A stretch of 64,000 nucleotides of DNA from Chrysomallon squamiferum (taxonomy: Eukaryota; Mollusca; Gastropoda; Neomphalida; Peltospiridae): NCBI GenBank assembly GCA_012295275.1, contig CM022678.1:16766993-16830992 (forward strand). The letters run 5' to 3'. The translations under genes and the position numbers were made by a program. How positions within the stretch are numbered: the stretch's first letter is position 1; every line of letters begins with the position of its first letter. Below are positions 1-12,071 of this stretch, in pieces. The notes below the pieces were generated by a model, which ran no database searches, was not told where the DNA came from, and worked only from the letters and a program-made list of their open reading frames with translations.

Positions 1-86
1 AGACAACTTAGAAGAATGTTCTTTGTCTGAATACTGCCAGCTGAAAATCGAAATGGACTGTATGAAGACGTGTAAAGTGTGTACAG
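1..86 (+). CDS. Gene A ShK-like domain exon (partial)
   Basis: Reads DNLEECSLSEYC then, after a short gap, MDCMKTCKVCT, ending in phase 1 at a GT donor (87). The cysteine spacing of the last part (C-x3-C-x2-C) is the ShKT-family C-terminal signature. The first cysteine lies before the window. Homologous exons occur in genes B, C and E. Confidence 0.8.
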
Positions 87-710
87 GTAACGTTGAGACA
101 GTTCCATGATAGCATGGTCAACAAGAGCAGGATAGATACACTGGATAGTTCATATGTTAAGTAACGTTATGGTATTACGTAAGCACAGATATATAGGATA
201 TTTGGTATGTTAAATAAGGATAAATGAATCATATAAATGTCAGATAAGATACATACCACGTAGAAAAACTGATATATTAGGAAGGAAATTTATGCAGAAA
301 ACAAGCATATACTAGACGTTATACACATATTTTAGGGTAGATGATGCGCATGACAGATAATACCACGCAAAGGAAAGATCTGTATTAGGAAGGATAGTTA
401 TGTTAAGATAGGATACCTCATATTTGGCACACGAATATACTACACATATTTGCAAGGATTGATATTTAGGAAATAACGGCTGTTTGTACCTTGCGATGTC
501 AGTTTCCTAAATACAAAAAGCAAGAGTTCAGACATACATACGAACAAGAATACAACACAAGTAACATAGTCACAAACATATGACCATTTTCAGTTTGTGT
601 CAATAAATATAACGATTTTTGTGGTACACATTGTACTGAGAATGTGTAAACTTTCCTCAAACAAAAACCTCTAATTCTCGGTAAATTAATGTGAGTAATT
701 CTATTTTTAA
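87..710 (+). other. Gene A intron between ShK and EGF exons
   Basis: Non-coding. It contains a degenerate ~35 bp minisatellite (GGATAGATACAC...AGTTCATATGTTAAG-like units, about 120-250) that is shared with the equivalent introns of B, C and E. It ends at a mutated acceptor (TTTTTAA). Confidence 0.7.
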
Positions 711-2000
711 ATGAGGGATGTTCTGAGGGTTCCTACCAAGGTGATGGCAACACGTGTTATTCATGTTCTGCCAAAGACACAAAACATTCACAAAATTACA
801 AAGAAAGATGTGATACACTATTTTGTCCCAATAACAAAACGCATGGTTATTACTGTGATAAGATGTGTAGTGACAATTGCTTGGATAAAATATGTTACAG
901 ATGGACAGGTTATTGTGAACGGTGTCCTTCTGGATTATCTGGACCATCTTGTCAGCAGCACTGTAATAACACTGACGACAAAGGTTTCTGCATTGGTGAC
1001 TGTTCTTCTGGGTTTTTCCGTCCAATGTGCGACAAAGTGTGTCCAAAGCAATGTAAAGACAAAGTCTGCACCAAAATAACGGGAAACTGCATCGGTGACT
1101 GTCTTCCTGGTTCTTACGGTCCACAGTGCGAACAAACGTGTCCAGACGGATGTAAAGACAAAGTCTGCAACAAAAACACAGGAGAGTGTTTAGAGTGCCT
1201 TCAAGGAATTTGTGGTAAAACTTGTAAGCTTCCATGTTCTGATAACTGTCTAAACAATTCCTGTAATAAAAACGGACAGTGCTCTCTAGGTTGCAAAGCT
1301 CTTTTTTTTTGGAATCAACTGCTCAGAGAAATGCAGGGCGAACTGTCTAAATCAGGTATGTAACAGAGAAAACGAATTGTGTACAGATGGCTGCGTTTCT
1401 GATAAATATTACGGAGACCGTTGCGACAAAGACTGTCCTCATCGTTGTCTGAATTCTACATGCGATCGTAAAACAGGGAAATGTAAGAACGGATGCGACG
1501 ACACTAATATGTATGGAAGATTTTGCAACTATTCTTGTGGCTCGGAATGCCGTGTTCGGTGTGAAAATATCTCCGATTACGTTGAGTGCAGGGCGGTTTG
1601 TGTCACTGGAAGAAAGACAGAACACTGCAGCGATTACTGTCCTAGGAATTTTAAAGGATCATGTGATCAGCTTTCAGGACGATGTCTTCATGATTGTTTC
1701 TCTGGTTACCATGGTATCTATTGCAACAAATCATGTCCTAGGAATTGTAAAGGATCATGTCATCAACTTTTAGGACGATGTTTTCATGGATGTGTTTCTG
1801 GTTACCATGGTACCTACTGCAACAAATCATGCCCCTTTACCTGTCTGAGAAGTGCATGTCATCAAAACAACAGAACGTGTTAGACAGATGTGTAAGGTCT
1901 TTCTATGGACCGACGTGCTCAAATCGATGCAGTGACAACTGCGCTGTGTGTGACGCTAACGACAACTGTATTTGACCTTCAAATAGTAGGCACGACGAAT
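711..2000 (+). pseudogene. Gene A multi-EGF exon, frameshifted
   Basis: One long exon encoding about eleven MEGF/laminin-type EGF repeats of the form CPSGxxGxxC...C...C. It starts in phase 1 and is 1290 nt long, 99 nt longer than gene C, because it has both an extra front module (CIGDCLPGSYGP) and two copies of the GRCLHxC...GYHG module. The frame breaks near 1305 (T-run) and is restored by a deletion near 1881, but the interval carries a stop at 1881-1883, with another stop near 1972. Open segments are about 713-1363 and 1377-1880. Confidence 0.85.
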
Positions 2001-2213
2001 GTAAGTATTCAGTATACGTTCGTACATACATACATACTTACTATTTTGATACCAGTTTCTGATTGGTTATCTATTGTAACAGTTATTTTCTGATTGGTCA
2101 ACTACTGTGATAGCTATTGTCTGACTGCTTCGTTATGTACGTGTCAGTGTAATACTTGATATTTTAATTAAATACTTATAATTCCTTTTTTCTGTTTTTC
2201 TTCTTTTTTTCAG
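2001..2213 (+). other. Intron with CTGATTGG minisatellite
   Basis: Short intron with two to three tandem units containing CTGATTGG (about 2058-2130), each about 33-37 bp. The same units lie in this intron in B, C and D. It ends in a pyrimidine tract and CAG. Confidence 0.6.
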
Positions 2214-2307
2214 TGAAGTTCTACTTTGACGGGTGGACAGTTATGTATGGACTGATAATTTTTTCGATTTTGTTGTCGATTTCTTTAGCTGTGTGTTGTA
2301 ATTTGAG
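2214..2307 (+). CDS. Gene A transmembrane exon
   Basis: Encodes KFYFDGWTVMYG, then a hydrophobic run of about 20 residues (LIIFSILLSISLAVCC) and NLR, ending phase 2 at GGTATT. It is a single-pass membrane anchor. The stop-transfer arginines continue in the next, lysine/arginine-rich exon. Confidence 0.85.
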
Positions 2308-2756
2308 GTATTATTTTAATTGATTTCATTATTTATTTATTTATTTATTAATATTATAATTTTATTTCATTATTAATATTATAAATATTATTGTTATTAT
2401 TATTATTATTGTTGTTGTTGTTTTTGTTGTACATTAAAATTAACAACAATTACAACAATGAGAAATTTAGTTCTCCTTGTAAACTATAACATCTCTCTAA
2501 CTATATTCAATATTCTAAAGATTGGCAAATAATAATAATAATAATATTAAGTAATAATAATAACAATGATGAAAATGATATTGATGATTATGGCAGTAAT
2601 TATGATGATATTGATCATAACAATAGTAATAATAATAAAGACGATCATAATGAAGGCCAAGAAAATAATGAAAATTCGATTCGTGCAATGATGAAAATAA
2701 TAACAAAAGTTATGACAGTTGTGATTATAAATTAATAGTTTAACTTCTGTATTCAG
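2308..2756 (+). other. Intron, simple repeats
   Basis: AT-rich intron with (ATT)n/(ATA)n runs around 2380-2420 and 2530-2640. No coding signal beyond repeat-derived open frames. Confidence 0.6.
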
Positions 2757-2866
2757 AAAAATGAAGAAAAGATCTAACAAGAAACAACAACGTGCATGAC
2801 GACGTAAGAAAAACTTAGCTCGACCACGTGATAACCAGATACAAAAATACATGGAAATGCAACCAG
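2757..2866 (+). pseudogene. Gene A basic juxtamembrane exon with TGA
   Basis: Encodes a lysine/arginine-rich stretch (KMKKRSNKKQQRA, then TGA at 2797-2799, then RRKKN). Genes C and D have CGA (Arg) at this codon, so a C-to-T change made the stop. Acceptor TTCAG and donor are intact. Confidence 0.8.
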
Positions 2867-3015
2867 GTTTTAATTCAATTAATTACGATATAATGATGGT
2901 GATACCACAATAACAAGAACAGCAACCACACTCTCGTAGACACACACACACACACACACTCACACACAAAGAAGATTAACAACAACAATAATGATAATAG
3001 TAATAATAGTAGTAC

Positions 3016-3057
<42 letters not shown>

Positions 3058-3293
3058 CAGTTGTAACTTTTATTGTGATGTTTATGATGATGATGATATT
3101 ATATATTTGAAATAAAGAGAAGAATTTTAGTATTTTTATGCTGATGTTGTGACGTATAGATTGGTAGTTACAAAACACTTAATATTAGCAGTTAATGCAA
3201 AACTATGACTAGGTTTCGTGAAAGATATATCGATTGATTCATTTATTGATTGACTGACTGTTTCATTCATTTATTAAAAACTGTTAATTTCAG
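2867..3293 (+). other. Intron, microsatellites
   Basis: Holds an (AC)n run near 2940-2968 and (AGT)n near 3010-3055. Nothing else recognised. Confidence 0.6.
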
Positions 3294-3763
3294 TAATCAG
3301 GAGGAGCAAATCTGACAATTCATCAGATCCTCCCGACGTGGTTCATTGTCATAGCAACCCACCTCCTGCCTCAGCTGCGGATGAGGAGATACTGATGGAT
3401 GATGAGATACTGATGGACTTCTTTGAATTACAAACTACCACCTATGATGAAAAAGAGGACGATGACGATTATGATGATAGTGAAGATGATGTTTATGTAG
3501 ATGAGAATACCATTTTAAGTCTTAAAAAAAGCATAGCAACCTCATCGAAGGTGACTCAAAACGAGGCTGAGGAATACGAAATCGAAAACGAGACTCTCTA
3601 TGAAAAACCGCATTACCGACATCTTGGATCTAACCTTGCAAACAACATGGGCGATATCGTGCCACTTCTAGAGTCCGAGCAAGATGAAAGTGTTGATATT
3701 AAACATTTTCACACATACGTCTACAATATGAGTCTTATGAAAGGTTTCCGATTTGAATTTCAG
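3294..3763 (+). CDS. Gene A acidic cytoplasmic exon
   Basis: 156 codons, open. It links the membrane anchor to the PTP domain. It contains HCHSNPPPASAADE, a strongly acidic low-complexity stretch (EKEDDDDYDDSEDD), then a conserved tail with NEAEE, VPLLE, DESVDIKHFHTYVYNMSLMK and FEFQ. The tail is conserved in gene B and likely begins the N-terminal helix region of the PTP fold. No tyrosine motif could be assigned with confidence. Confidence 0.8.
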
Positions 3764-4127
3764 GTAATGACTTTTTTTCGTTCTTCTAAATCTTTTTTTT
3801 TTTTTTTTTGGTTTCTTGTGGTTTGTTATTATCATCATCATCATCGTCGTCATATTTATTTATTTATTATTATTTTATTCTTCTAATTTATTGAATGATT
3901 AATTTCTGATGTTTTATAATTATTTTATAAAATTAGAACCAATGAATATTGCTATTAATTCATTAATTATTATATTTATTCATTTATTGTCGTTGTAGAA
4001 CTTGATATGATCTATAATTTATGAGTTAAGGTACAGACTTCAATATATATACACTAGCACAATCACATACGCCCGAAGGTCATACGTTCTAATATAAAAA
4101 AAAATAGATTACGGATCCTTTTTTCAG
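3764..4127 (+). other. Intron
   Basis: AT-rich, with T-runs and (CAT)n. No feature recognised. Confidence 0.5.
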
Positions 4128-4215
4128 TTTTTACAGAAGAGAAGTTGGTATTCCACAGACGTAGCAGACAAGTTAGAAAATGTTTCTAAAAATAGATACA
4201 GGGATATAAAACCAT
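4128..4215 (+). CDS. Gene A PTP exon 1 (pTyr-loop)
   Basis: Encodes FLQKRSWYSTDVADKLENVS then KNRYRDIKP, ending phase 1. KNRY is the PTP phosphotyrosine-recognition loop motif. Confidence 0.9.
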
Positions 4216-4491
4216 GTAAGTATAAAGGTGAAGTATTATTTCGTTACTTTTGCAGTCTCGCTTATTCTTGTTCTTCGTTTTGTTGTTGTTTTTATTTGAA
4301 ATCCGAAAACGTTTCTCGTCTATCCGAAATAGTGATATGATAATTATTAAAAATAATATAATCGTATATGAAATATATATTAATTCGTGTTTATATTTAT
4401 ATCATATTCTTGTGTTCCCAAGCTTTTCGAACATCCTGAGTCGGTACTGCTACTTCTACTACCCCTATTATCATCATCATCATCATCATCA

Positions 4492-4536
<45 letters not shown>

Positions 4537-5138
4537 TTAATCAAACATATCACTCTTACCTGGAACCGATTTTCTTCCTTCTTCTGTCCAGTCTTTCGTA
4601 ACTAACGCAAACCACACCAGCAACAACAGCAACAACAGCAGCAAAAAGAACAGTAATAATAACAAAATAAATTAAACTTGGCTTTCATCGGGAATTTATT
4701 TATATATTAATTTATTGTTTAATCTCGGTTTGTCTCCTTCTGTCTCTGACATCTTTACACACACACACACACAAATTTCTTAAAAAGCAATCTTGTATAA
4801 ATATAGTGACGCATAATATATAAAATTTATTATTATTATTAGTAGTAGTAGTAGTAGTACTAAATGTAGTAGTAGTAGCAGAAGGAAGTAGTAGTAGTAG
4901 TAGTAGTAGTATTTTAAAGCTTTATATTTAGAAACCGGATCACTAAGATTATCATAAAAGAAATTTCGTCACCGAGCAATGTTCGTTTTAGATCTTGTGG
5001 AAAAGTAAGCTTCTATTAGATTTTACTTCGAAATAGTTTCATTAAAGTTTATTAAAATTATGTCCTAAGAATTTATATTTTTAATATTATTATTTTATTT
5101 TTATTTTTATTATCATTAATTTTTTAATTATTTGAAAG
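4216..5138 (+). other. Intron, trinucleotide repeats
   Basis: Contains (ATC)n then (ATT)n at 4470-4535, (AC)n near 4757, and (AGT)n at 4840-4912. No gene seen. Confidence 0.6.
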
Positions 5139-5215
5139 ATGATTATAACAGAGTGACGCTTGAGTTAATTCCTGGAATCCCAGCTTCAGATTATATCAAC
5201 GCCAGTTTTATTGAT
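5139..5215 (+). CDS. Gene A PTP exon 2
   Basis: Encodes YDYNRVTLELIPGIPASDYI followed by NASFID. DYNRVxL and DYINASFI are canonical PTP motifs M1/M2. Phase 1 in, phase 0 out. Confidence 0.92.
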
Positions 5216-5341
5216 GTAAGCTTATCTGTTTATTTATTTATCTATCTATCTAGTAAATATATTAATTTCCATTTATTAATTAACAAATGCATAATGTATT
5301 GACACAAGTACACACACGCACATACAGCCACACATATGCAA

Positions 5342-5396
<55 letters not shown>

Positions 5397-5630
5397 TATA
5401 GATATATATATATATATACACATATATATAGATATATATGTATACGCACGCAGATACAATCACACATACACAGACACAAAATCCACAAACACAGACACAC
5501 ATACACACACACATACACACATACACCCACAAACATCTACACAAATACTTATTGCCAGTACTTTTTTATTTATGTACTTACATGTTTATATACATTTTGA
5601 AATTCATCAATCATCTTAATTTCAATTCAG
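5216..5630 (+). other. Intron with (TA)n and (CA)n microsatellites
   Basis: Contains a ~75 bp (TA)n tract (about 5345-5440) and CA-rich runs (5300-5530). The tyrosine/isoleucine- or valine/cysteine-rich open frames here are repeat artefacts. Confidence 0.7.
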
Positions 5631-5765
5631 GGCTATCACAAATCAAAGTGGTACATTGCAGCACAAGGTCCTACAGAAAAGACAGCAGCTGATTTCTGGA
5701 GAATGGTTTGGGAGGTCAACTCTACTCATATCATAATGCTCACAGATTTAGTTGAAAACAACAAG
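5631..5765 (+). CDS. Gene A PTP exon 3
   Basis: 45 codons: [14 protein letters not shown], then [11 protein letters not shown] and [13 protein letters not shown]. It matches PTP motifs IAxQGP and DFWRMVWE. Phase 0 at both ends. The donor is followed within a few bases by a huge CT repeat. Confidence 0.93.
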
Positions 5766-5770
5766 GTTAG

Positions 5771-5968
<198 letters not shown>

Positions 5969-6127
5969 TATATAATGAATGCATGTGTGTGTGCGCGCGT
6001 GTGTGTGTATGTATATATATATATGGACAGATAGATATATAGATTTTAAACATATCTAAATTAAAAAAAAAAAACATCTCTATCTCTTTAAGAAGAAAAG
6101 ATTTATGTTTAGTATTTACTCTTCCAG

Positions 6128-6253
6128 TCAAAATGTTCACTTTACTGGCCTGAATTGGAAACTAAGAGTAAGAAATATGAAGATATGATGATTAAACTGA
6201 AACAAGTTGAATATTATCCAACATACACGTCCAGGATTTTTAAACTTTCCAAG
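6128..6253 (+). CDS. Gene A PTP exon 4
   Basis: 42 codons: SKCSLYWPELETKSKKYEDM and further, ending TSRIFKLSK. The KCxxYWP motif is typical of PTP domains. Open, phase 0. Confidence 0.9.
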
Positions 6254-6488
6254 GTTTGTTCTTGTATAGTTTTTAACCTATTAGAAAGGTTGTTATGTTC
6301 TAAAGTTTAATTGTGGTAAACTGCAAATACATACCTGCATATGTACATACATACATACCTGCATACATACCCACAAATGTTTTAATTATTTATTAGTTTG
6401 TTTACTTACTAATTAATTAATTAAATGATTCATTTATTTATTTTATTTATTTATTTATTTTTTTGTTATTATTTATCTCTAAATTAAG
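6254..6488 (+). other. Intron
   Basis: AT-rich, with ATAC/CATA runs and (ATTT)n. Nothing else. Confidence 0.5.
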
Positions 6489-6649
6489 ACAAGTAACCCG
6501 GAATTGACAAGAACTGTGACACAACTACACTACATGGACTGGATAGACAAACAAGTGCCAAACAATGCACGTGCATTACTTGATTTTATCCTGTATGTGA
6601 GGGGGCTCAGAGACAGGCGGAATGATCATCCTTTAATAGTTCACTGCAG
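6489..6649 (+). CDS. Gene A PTP exon 5 (WPD loop, catalytic Cys)
   Basis: Encodes TSNPELTRTVTQLHYMDWID, then KQVPNNARALLDFI and finally HPLIVHC with two nt of the next codon. The WPD loop reads W-I-D: the acid Asp is kept, but Pro is Ile and the usual H-G is K-Q. The catalytic Cys is the last full codon. Confidence 0.92.
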
Positions 6650-7288
6650 GTATAGTATACTCTTTTAATTAATTTTGTTTTCTTTTGAACTAATGTAATT
6701 AAATTAAAAAAGTAATTAAATAAAAAAAGTAATTGGGTCAATAAATAAATTAATTAATTAATTAAATAAAATAAAACAAAATTAATAGTATACGTAATAA
6801 CAGAAATGTATATATTTCCATTTCTCCTCACAGTAATAATCGATGTTTTGGTGTCAATGCTAACTCTGTTCAACAGTTAGTGTAAAATGAACAAACTGCT
6901 AGAAAACTTATCTCTTGATAGACAATACATGCTGATCTGTTGATCATAAATTAAATCAATAGTACATGTCATTTCCTTAGAATACTGACAGACTTTTTAT
7001 TCTAAAGTTAAATAAACAACTAAAGAGTAATCTTATATTTGTACTTACAATGTGTATATTAAATAATAGTTGATACTTTCAGTTTCTCTTTTGAACCAGA
7101 CAATTCTAGGCTAATTTTCTAGTTAATACAAAAGTGCAAATTGTATATCATTTTTTATTTTCAAATCTACCAAATCCTTTTTTTTTTTCGCTTCTTCTTC
7201 ATTTTTTTATTTTTCATTTAACCTTTTTCATTTTATCAAGCTCAAATGAAGATCAGTTGTAAAATTATTGAACTTCTTTTCTTTCCAG
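6650..7288 (+). other. Intron
   Basis: 639 bp AT-rich intron. No repeats of note except AATT runs around 6740-6780. Confidence 0.5.
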
Positions 7289-7424
7289 TGCTGGTGTTGG
7301 AAGAACGGGTACTTTCATAGCTATAGATTATCTTCTTGACCAGGCACTGAGCAGAGGAAGACTTGATGTAGTTGGTTGTGTGGCACGTTTAAGAAAACAA
7401 CGGACTCAAATGGTGCAAACGTTT
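7289..7424 (+). CDS. Gene A PTP exon 6 (P-loop)
   Basis: Splices to give [12 protein letters not shown], a textbook PTP P-loop with Cys and Arg present. It is followed by [17 protein letters not shown] and MVQTF (start of the Q-loop). The donor GTGAGT is intact, but no seventh exon follows because the sequence switches to an inverted fragment near 7470. Confidence 0.93.
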
Positions 7425-7854
7425 GTGAGTATTTTCGATTACCACCTTTTTAGAAAGCTCTATGTTTTTAAACCTCTCGTTTTAGTTTGTTTACACTGGT
7501 CACTTTACTCATTATAGGAGCAGCCATCTGAATTATAGAAATTTCTTCTTTCAGGTTGACACAAATTTCTCTAAGGCCTATTTTTTTTACTTTCTCATCA
7601 GAAAGGTTTTGGAAATTAAGCAACAAATTATTTCTTTTGATTCTGGATTCCAATACATTTAAACTACTTTTATTAATTTCTGTTTCTTTACAATGAAAAT
7701 ACTTTCTCCTTTATAATTCTTGCCATCTGAATTACGGAAAAATTCAGGTTCACAAAAAGAACAAAAATTCAGACTGAAAAGTCGTTTTCTTTTAATACAT
7801 TTTTTTGTTTTCCTCTTCCTTGTTTGCAGTCAGCTTCTGTTACATCACCCGTTC

Positions 7855-7917
7855 TTAAATGATCTTGAATAATAACAACCAATCTAACAGTAGTTGATGA
7901 ATAAAATTGTACTGCTT
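7855..7917 (-). pseudogene. A' PTP exon 7 (Q-loop, C-terminus)
   Basis: Antisense copy of the last exon: KQYNFIHQLLLDWLLLFKII then TAA, intact. The Q-loop glutamine region is conserved. It lies in an orphan inverted fragment. Confidence 0.85.
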
Positions 7918-8013
7918 CTGAAACGAAAAATAAAAATAATAGATTTTGTAAAGAAACAAACTATAAGAACAAACAAACCCAATTCAAACACATAAAGAAA
8001 ATAGTAATAAAAT

Positions 8014-8048
<35 letters not shown>

Positions 8049-8184
8049 ATAATAATAATAATAATAATAGTAATAATAATAATAATAAAAACAACAACAT
8101 CAACAATCACAACGATAATAATAACATGATGATAACTGCATATAAACAATGATTTCTAATGAGTAGATAATCCAAAATACTCAC

Positions 8185-8320
8185 AAAAGTTTGCACCATT
8201 TGAAATCGTTGTTTTCTTAATCGTGACTCACATGCAAGTACATTAAGTTTTCCTTTGGTCAGTGCCTGGTCAAGAAGATAATCTATAGCTATAAAAGTAC
8301 CTGTTCGTCACACACCATCA
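8185..8320 (-). pseudogene. A' PTP exon 6, stop in the P-loop
   Basis: Encodes DGV, then stop, then [16 protein letters not shown] and RLRKQRFQMVQTF. The acceptor dinucleotide is mutated to AT. The Asp after HCS is shared with gene B. Confidence 0.87.
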
Positions 8321-8690
8321 ATGGAATGAAAACAATTTTAATAATTTTACAAATGAACTGTATTTCAACTGAGAAAAATAAAAAATGAAGAAGAAGATCA
8401 AGGAGAAAAACAATATTATAATGTAGATTTCAAAATAGCTACTGATATATCATTTCCATTCTGTATTAATTAGAAAACTAGCCAGAAGTTGCATAGTTGA
8501 AAAGAGAACGACAATGTCAATTATTATTTAGTATGCTGTAATTCATTAATAATTTTGTTTATTCATTTATTCAAAAAGTTATTTCTTTATTTCCTTTTTT
8601 CTTTCTTTCTTTCTTTCTATATTTTTTTGTTCGTTTTCTTATATTTGTACTAAATCAAACAAAATTAATTAGAACAGTTACCTACGATAC

Positions 8691-8851
8691 CTGCAGTGAA
8701 CTATTAACGGATGATCATCCCCCCTATCTCTGAGCTCCCTCACATACAGGATAAAATGAAGCAATGCATGTGCATTGTTTGGCACTTCTTTGTCCATCCA
8801 GTCCGTGTAGTGTAGTTGTGTCACAGTTCTTGTCAATTCTGGGTTACTTTT
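8691..8851 (-). pseudogene. A' PTP exon 5
   Basis: Encodes KSNPELTRTVTQLHYTDWMD, KEVPNNAHALLHFI and HPLIVHC. The WPD loop is W-M-D-K-E. Open and with splice sites. Confidence 0.87.
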
Positions 8852-9227
8852 CTTAATACATAAACGAATCAAACAAACAAAACAAACAAATGCATAAAGG
8901 AAGGAACAGAGAAAAAGAAAAAGGAAAGAAAATAAATAATTATCAATTAAATAACTAAATAAGTAAACATAAGTAAAAAAATACATAAGATTTAATCAAT
9001 TAATTATCTAATAAGTAAATAAACACATAAATAAATGTGTGTATATATATATATGTATATGTATGTATGTATGTATGTGTGTTGCGTATTATGTATGCAT
9101 GCATATAGGTATCTACATATGGATGAACTATGTATTTATAGTATCAGAAAAAAAAAAGAAAAAAAAAAATAAAAAATTTAGGACCTAAGAAACTTTCTGA
9201 TGGGTTAAAACTTAAATACTAGCAAAC

Positions 9228-9353
9228 CTTCGAAAGATTAAAAATCCTAGAAGTGTTTGTTGGATGAACTTCAACTTGTTTCAGTTTGACCATAATGTCT
9301 TCGTACTTCTTGCTCTTAGTTTCAGTGTTAGGCCAGTAAAGTGAACATTTTGA
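9228..9353 (-). pseudogene. A' PTP exon 4
   Basis: Encodes SKCSLYWPNTETKSKKYEDI through SRIFNLSK with the family splice sites. Open. Confidence 0.85.
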
Positions 9354-9583
9354 CTGTAAGAGATACTACTAAACAGAATTCTTTCTCTCTTTTTCTTAAA
9401 GACATACACAAAACTATAAATAACACATGATTTTACATTATTTATTTACGTTTAAAATCTCATCTTTCTGTCTCTCTATCTACCTATCTACACAAAGAGA
9501 CAGGGAGAAAGAGAGAGATTTAAACATAAAGAATGAAATTCCAAATATATACAAAAATTATTCACTGACATGAGAAAGAGACA

Positions 9584-10190
<607 letters not shown>

Positions 10191-10194
10191 TGTC

Positions 10195-10480
10195 TCTGAG
10201 AATGGACACGGAAAAAGAAAAAGAGATATTTATAAAGCATAGAAAGACTGAGAATCGACAGGGATAGGGAAAGAGGGAAAGAGAGAAACGTTTATAAATA
10301 CAGAAAAACTGAGAATGGTCAGTGAAAGAGAGAGATATTTAGAAAATATAGAAAGGCTGAAAATGGACAGTGAAAGAAAGAAAGTGAGAGACATTTAGAA
10401 AGTATAAAAAACTGAGAATGAACTTCGAAAGAAAGAAAGAGAGAGATCATTATAAAGCAGAGAAATAATGAGAATGTGAC
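10195..10480. repeat. Degenerate ~58 bp minisatellite
   Basis: About five imperfect units sharing a TTTATAAAGCATAGAAA-like core and CTGAGAATGGACAG. Two related units occur at 17277-17390 after the LINE. Confidence 0.75.
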
Positions 10481-10704
10481 AATGGACAGGGAAAGTGAGA
10501 AAGAAAGATTGACGATAACAGTAAATTTTGTTGTCATCATTACCTGGGAAATGTTCATTCATCACATTATCACATACACGTAATTGCTGATAATATTAAT
10601 TATACATAGCTATCACTAAAACAACGGAAACACTTTTTCATTAATACATTTGAACTGAAGAGCACACACAATAAAATAATATAAAATAGCAATAACAAAT
10701 AGTG

Positions 10705-10758
<54 letters not shown>

Positions 10759-11686
10759 GTAATAGTAATAATAGTAGTAGTAGTAATAAAAAGAGCAAAA
10801 AGAAGAAAAAAGAAGAAGAAGAAGAAGAATAGTGGAAGATTATTTTTCTAATTTGCTCTATAGTGTGAGACTGATTTTTTTAATTATTATAGTTTAATTA
10901 AATTTATTATTCTTATTTTTATGTTTTTGGTTCCAGAAATGTTCTAATTTGTAAAAAAAAAATTCAAAAGAAACTGTGTAAATAATTTACAATAATAAAA
11001 CCTTAATATATATATTTTTTATGTAACATCCCATGGATGCATCTATGTATGTGTGCATGAATGAAAGTATGTATGTATGTCTGTATGTATACAAATAAAC
11101 ACAGTTTCTGTAAGTAGCTGAAAAATTGTCACTCTCACTGTATGATGTGACACAATCAGTGACATAACACTATTCATTTTGTAATGATGTCCCTAAGATT
11201 TGAAGTGACAAGGTCTAAATGTCCATAAAGTAACTTGCAGATGGCTAAGAGACTTTGACAAGACTTCTAGTGTTGTGACAAGACAGAATCACGTACGTTG
11301 CATTTGACATATAAAAGTTATAACAGTTTAAACGACAGTCCATTACTCATTACTCAGCATACAGTGACTGTTTTGCTACGGTAGAAGAAAATGTCTCATC
11401 AATATGATGTCTCTGTCAGTGTGTATATATTTGTTATCTATCGCCCGCCGAGAAAAAAATACAAATATGTACAAAGACAGACTGAGGAACAGAAACAGAC
11501 ACTGACAGGAACGTGAAATAACTAAATAATAAAATATATGAAATAATAATAATATAAAAAAATAAAATAAAAAGTTGGGGTTGAAATGTTGCCCCCAAGA
11601 CGTGTCAAGGGCAATTTACGTAGCTTGTAACGACCGCACAGCCAGGATTTGAACTCCCCACAGTACGAGCCGTGACTCACCACGCT
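10430..11686. repeat. Duplicated block, copy 1 (split by LINE)
   Basis: Long stretches match 17265-17976: 10441-10640 with 17280-17560, 11150-11300 with 17625-17780, and 11570-11686 with 17862-17976. Copy 1 has about 350 bp extra (10790-11140), including an (AAT)n run. It is cut off within the SINE at 11686, where the LINE poly-T begins. Confidence 0.85.
11570..11686 (-). mobile_element. tRNA-derived SINE, truncated copy
   Basis: On the - strand it has a Pol III B-box-like AGTTCAAATCC (11645-11655) and the same body as the full copy at 17855-18000. The A-box end is missing because the LINE begins immediately after CACGC. Confidence 0.75.
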
Positions 11687-12071
11687 TTTTTTTTTTTTTT
11701 TTTTATCTTTATTAGTATAATCACCAGTTGTACACAATTAAAATAACATTAAAACTGTAAATAACAGTAATAAAAACTGTTTCCTCTCATACACTCAGTC
11801 ACACTCAGTCACACTCACATGCATGCATTCTTATTTATTCGGAATATTCATATATATTTACAGTATTTTATAGTATTAATTCTTTTATCCATTTCCATGA
11901 TATATCTATATTGATTATTTGTAGCTTTCCAAAGGATATTTGAAAATAAGTATGTCATCTTTTAGTTCTAGGAAAATATTGCTCTTAACATATTTGTTAA
12001 TAAAAATTGAAAGTTTGTTTTGAATACGATATTGATTTAGAATGATTTTAAAGCACTGATCCATGTAATTT

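Noticed and set aside
657-1235. Long open frames on the - strand opposite the EGF exons (also near 28080-28400, 43150-43460, 63160-63430)
   Set aside because: They are shadow frames of cysteine-rich coding DNA. The + strand frame has the conserved EGF cysteines and splice phases.
7468-7653. 61-residue frame on the - strand in the 3' region of A'
   Set aside because: The same DNA in gene B and gene D has different frames with stops, so conservation is not at protein level.
10616-10798. Poly-leucine frame and other poly-N, poly-I or poly-L frames at (AAT)n/(ATT)n runs
   Set aside because: Trinucleotide repeat artefacts without codon structure or conservation.
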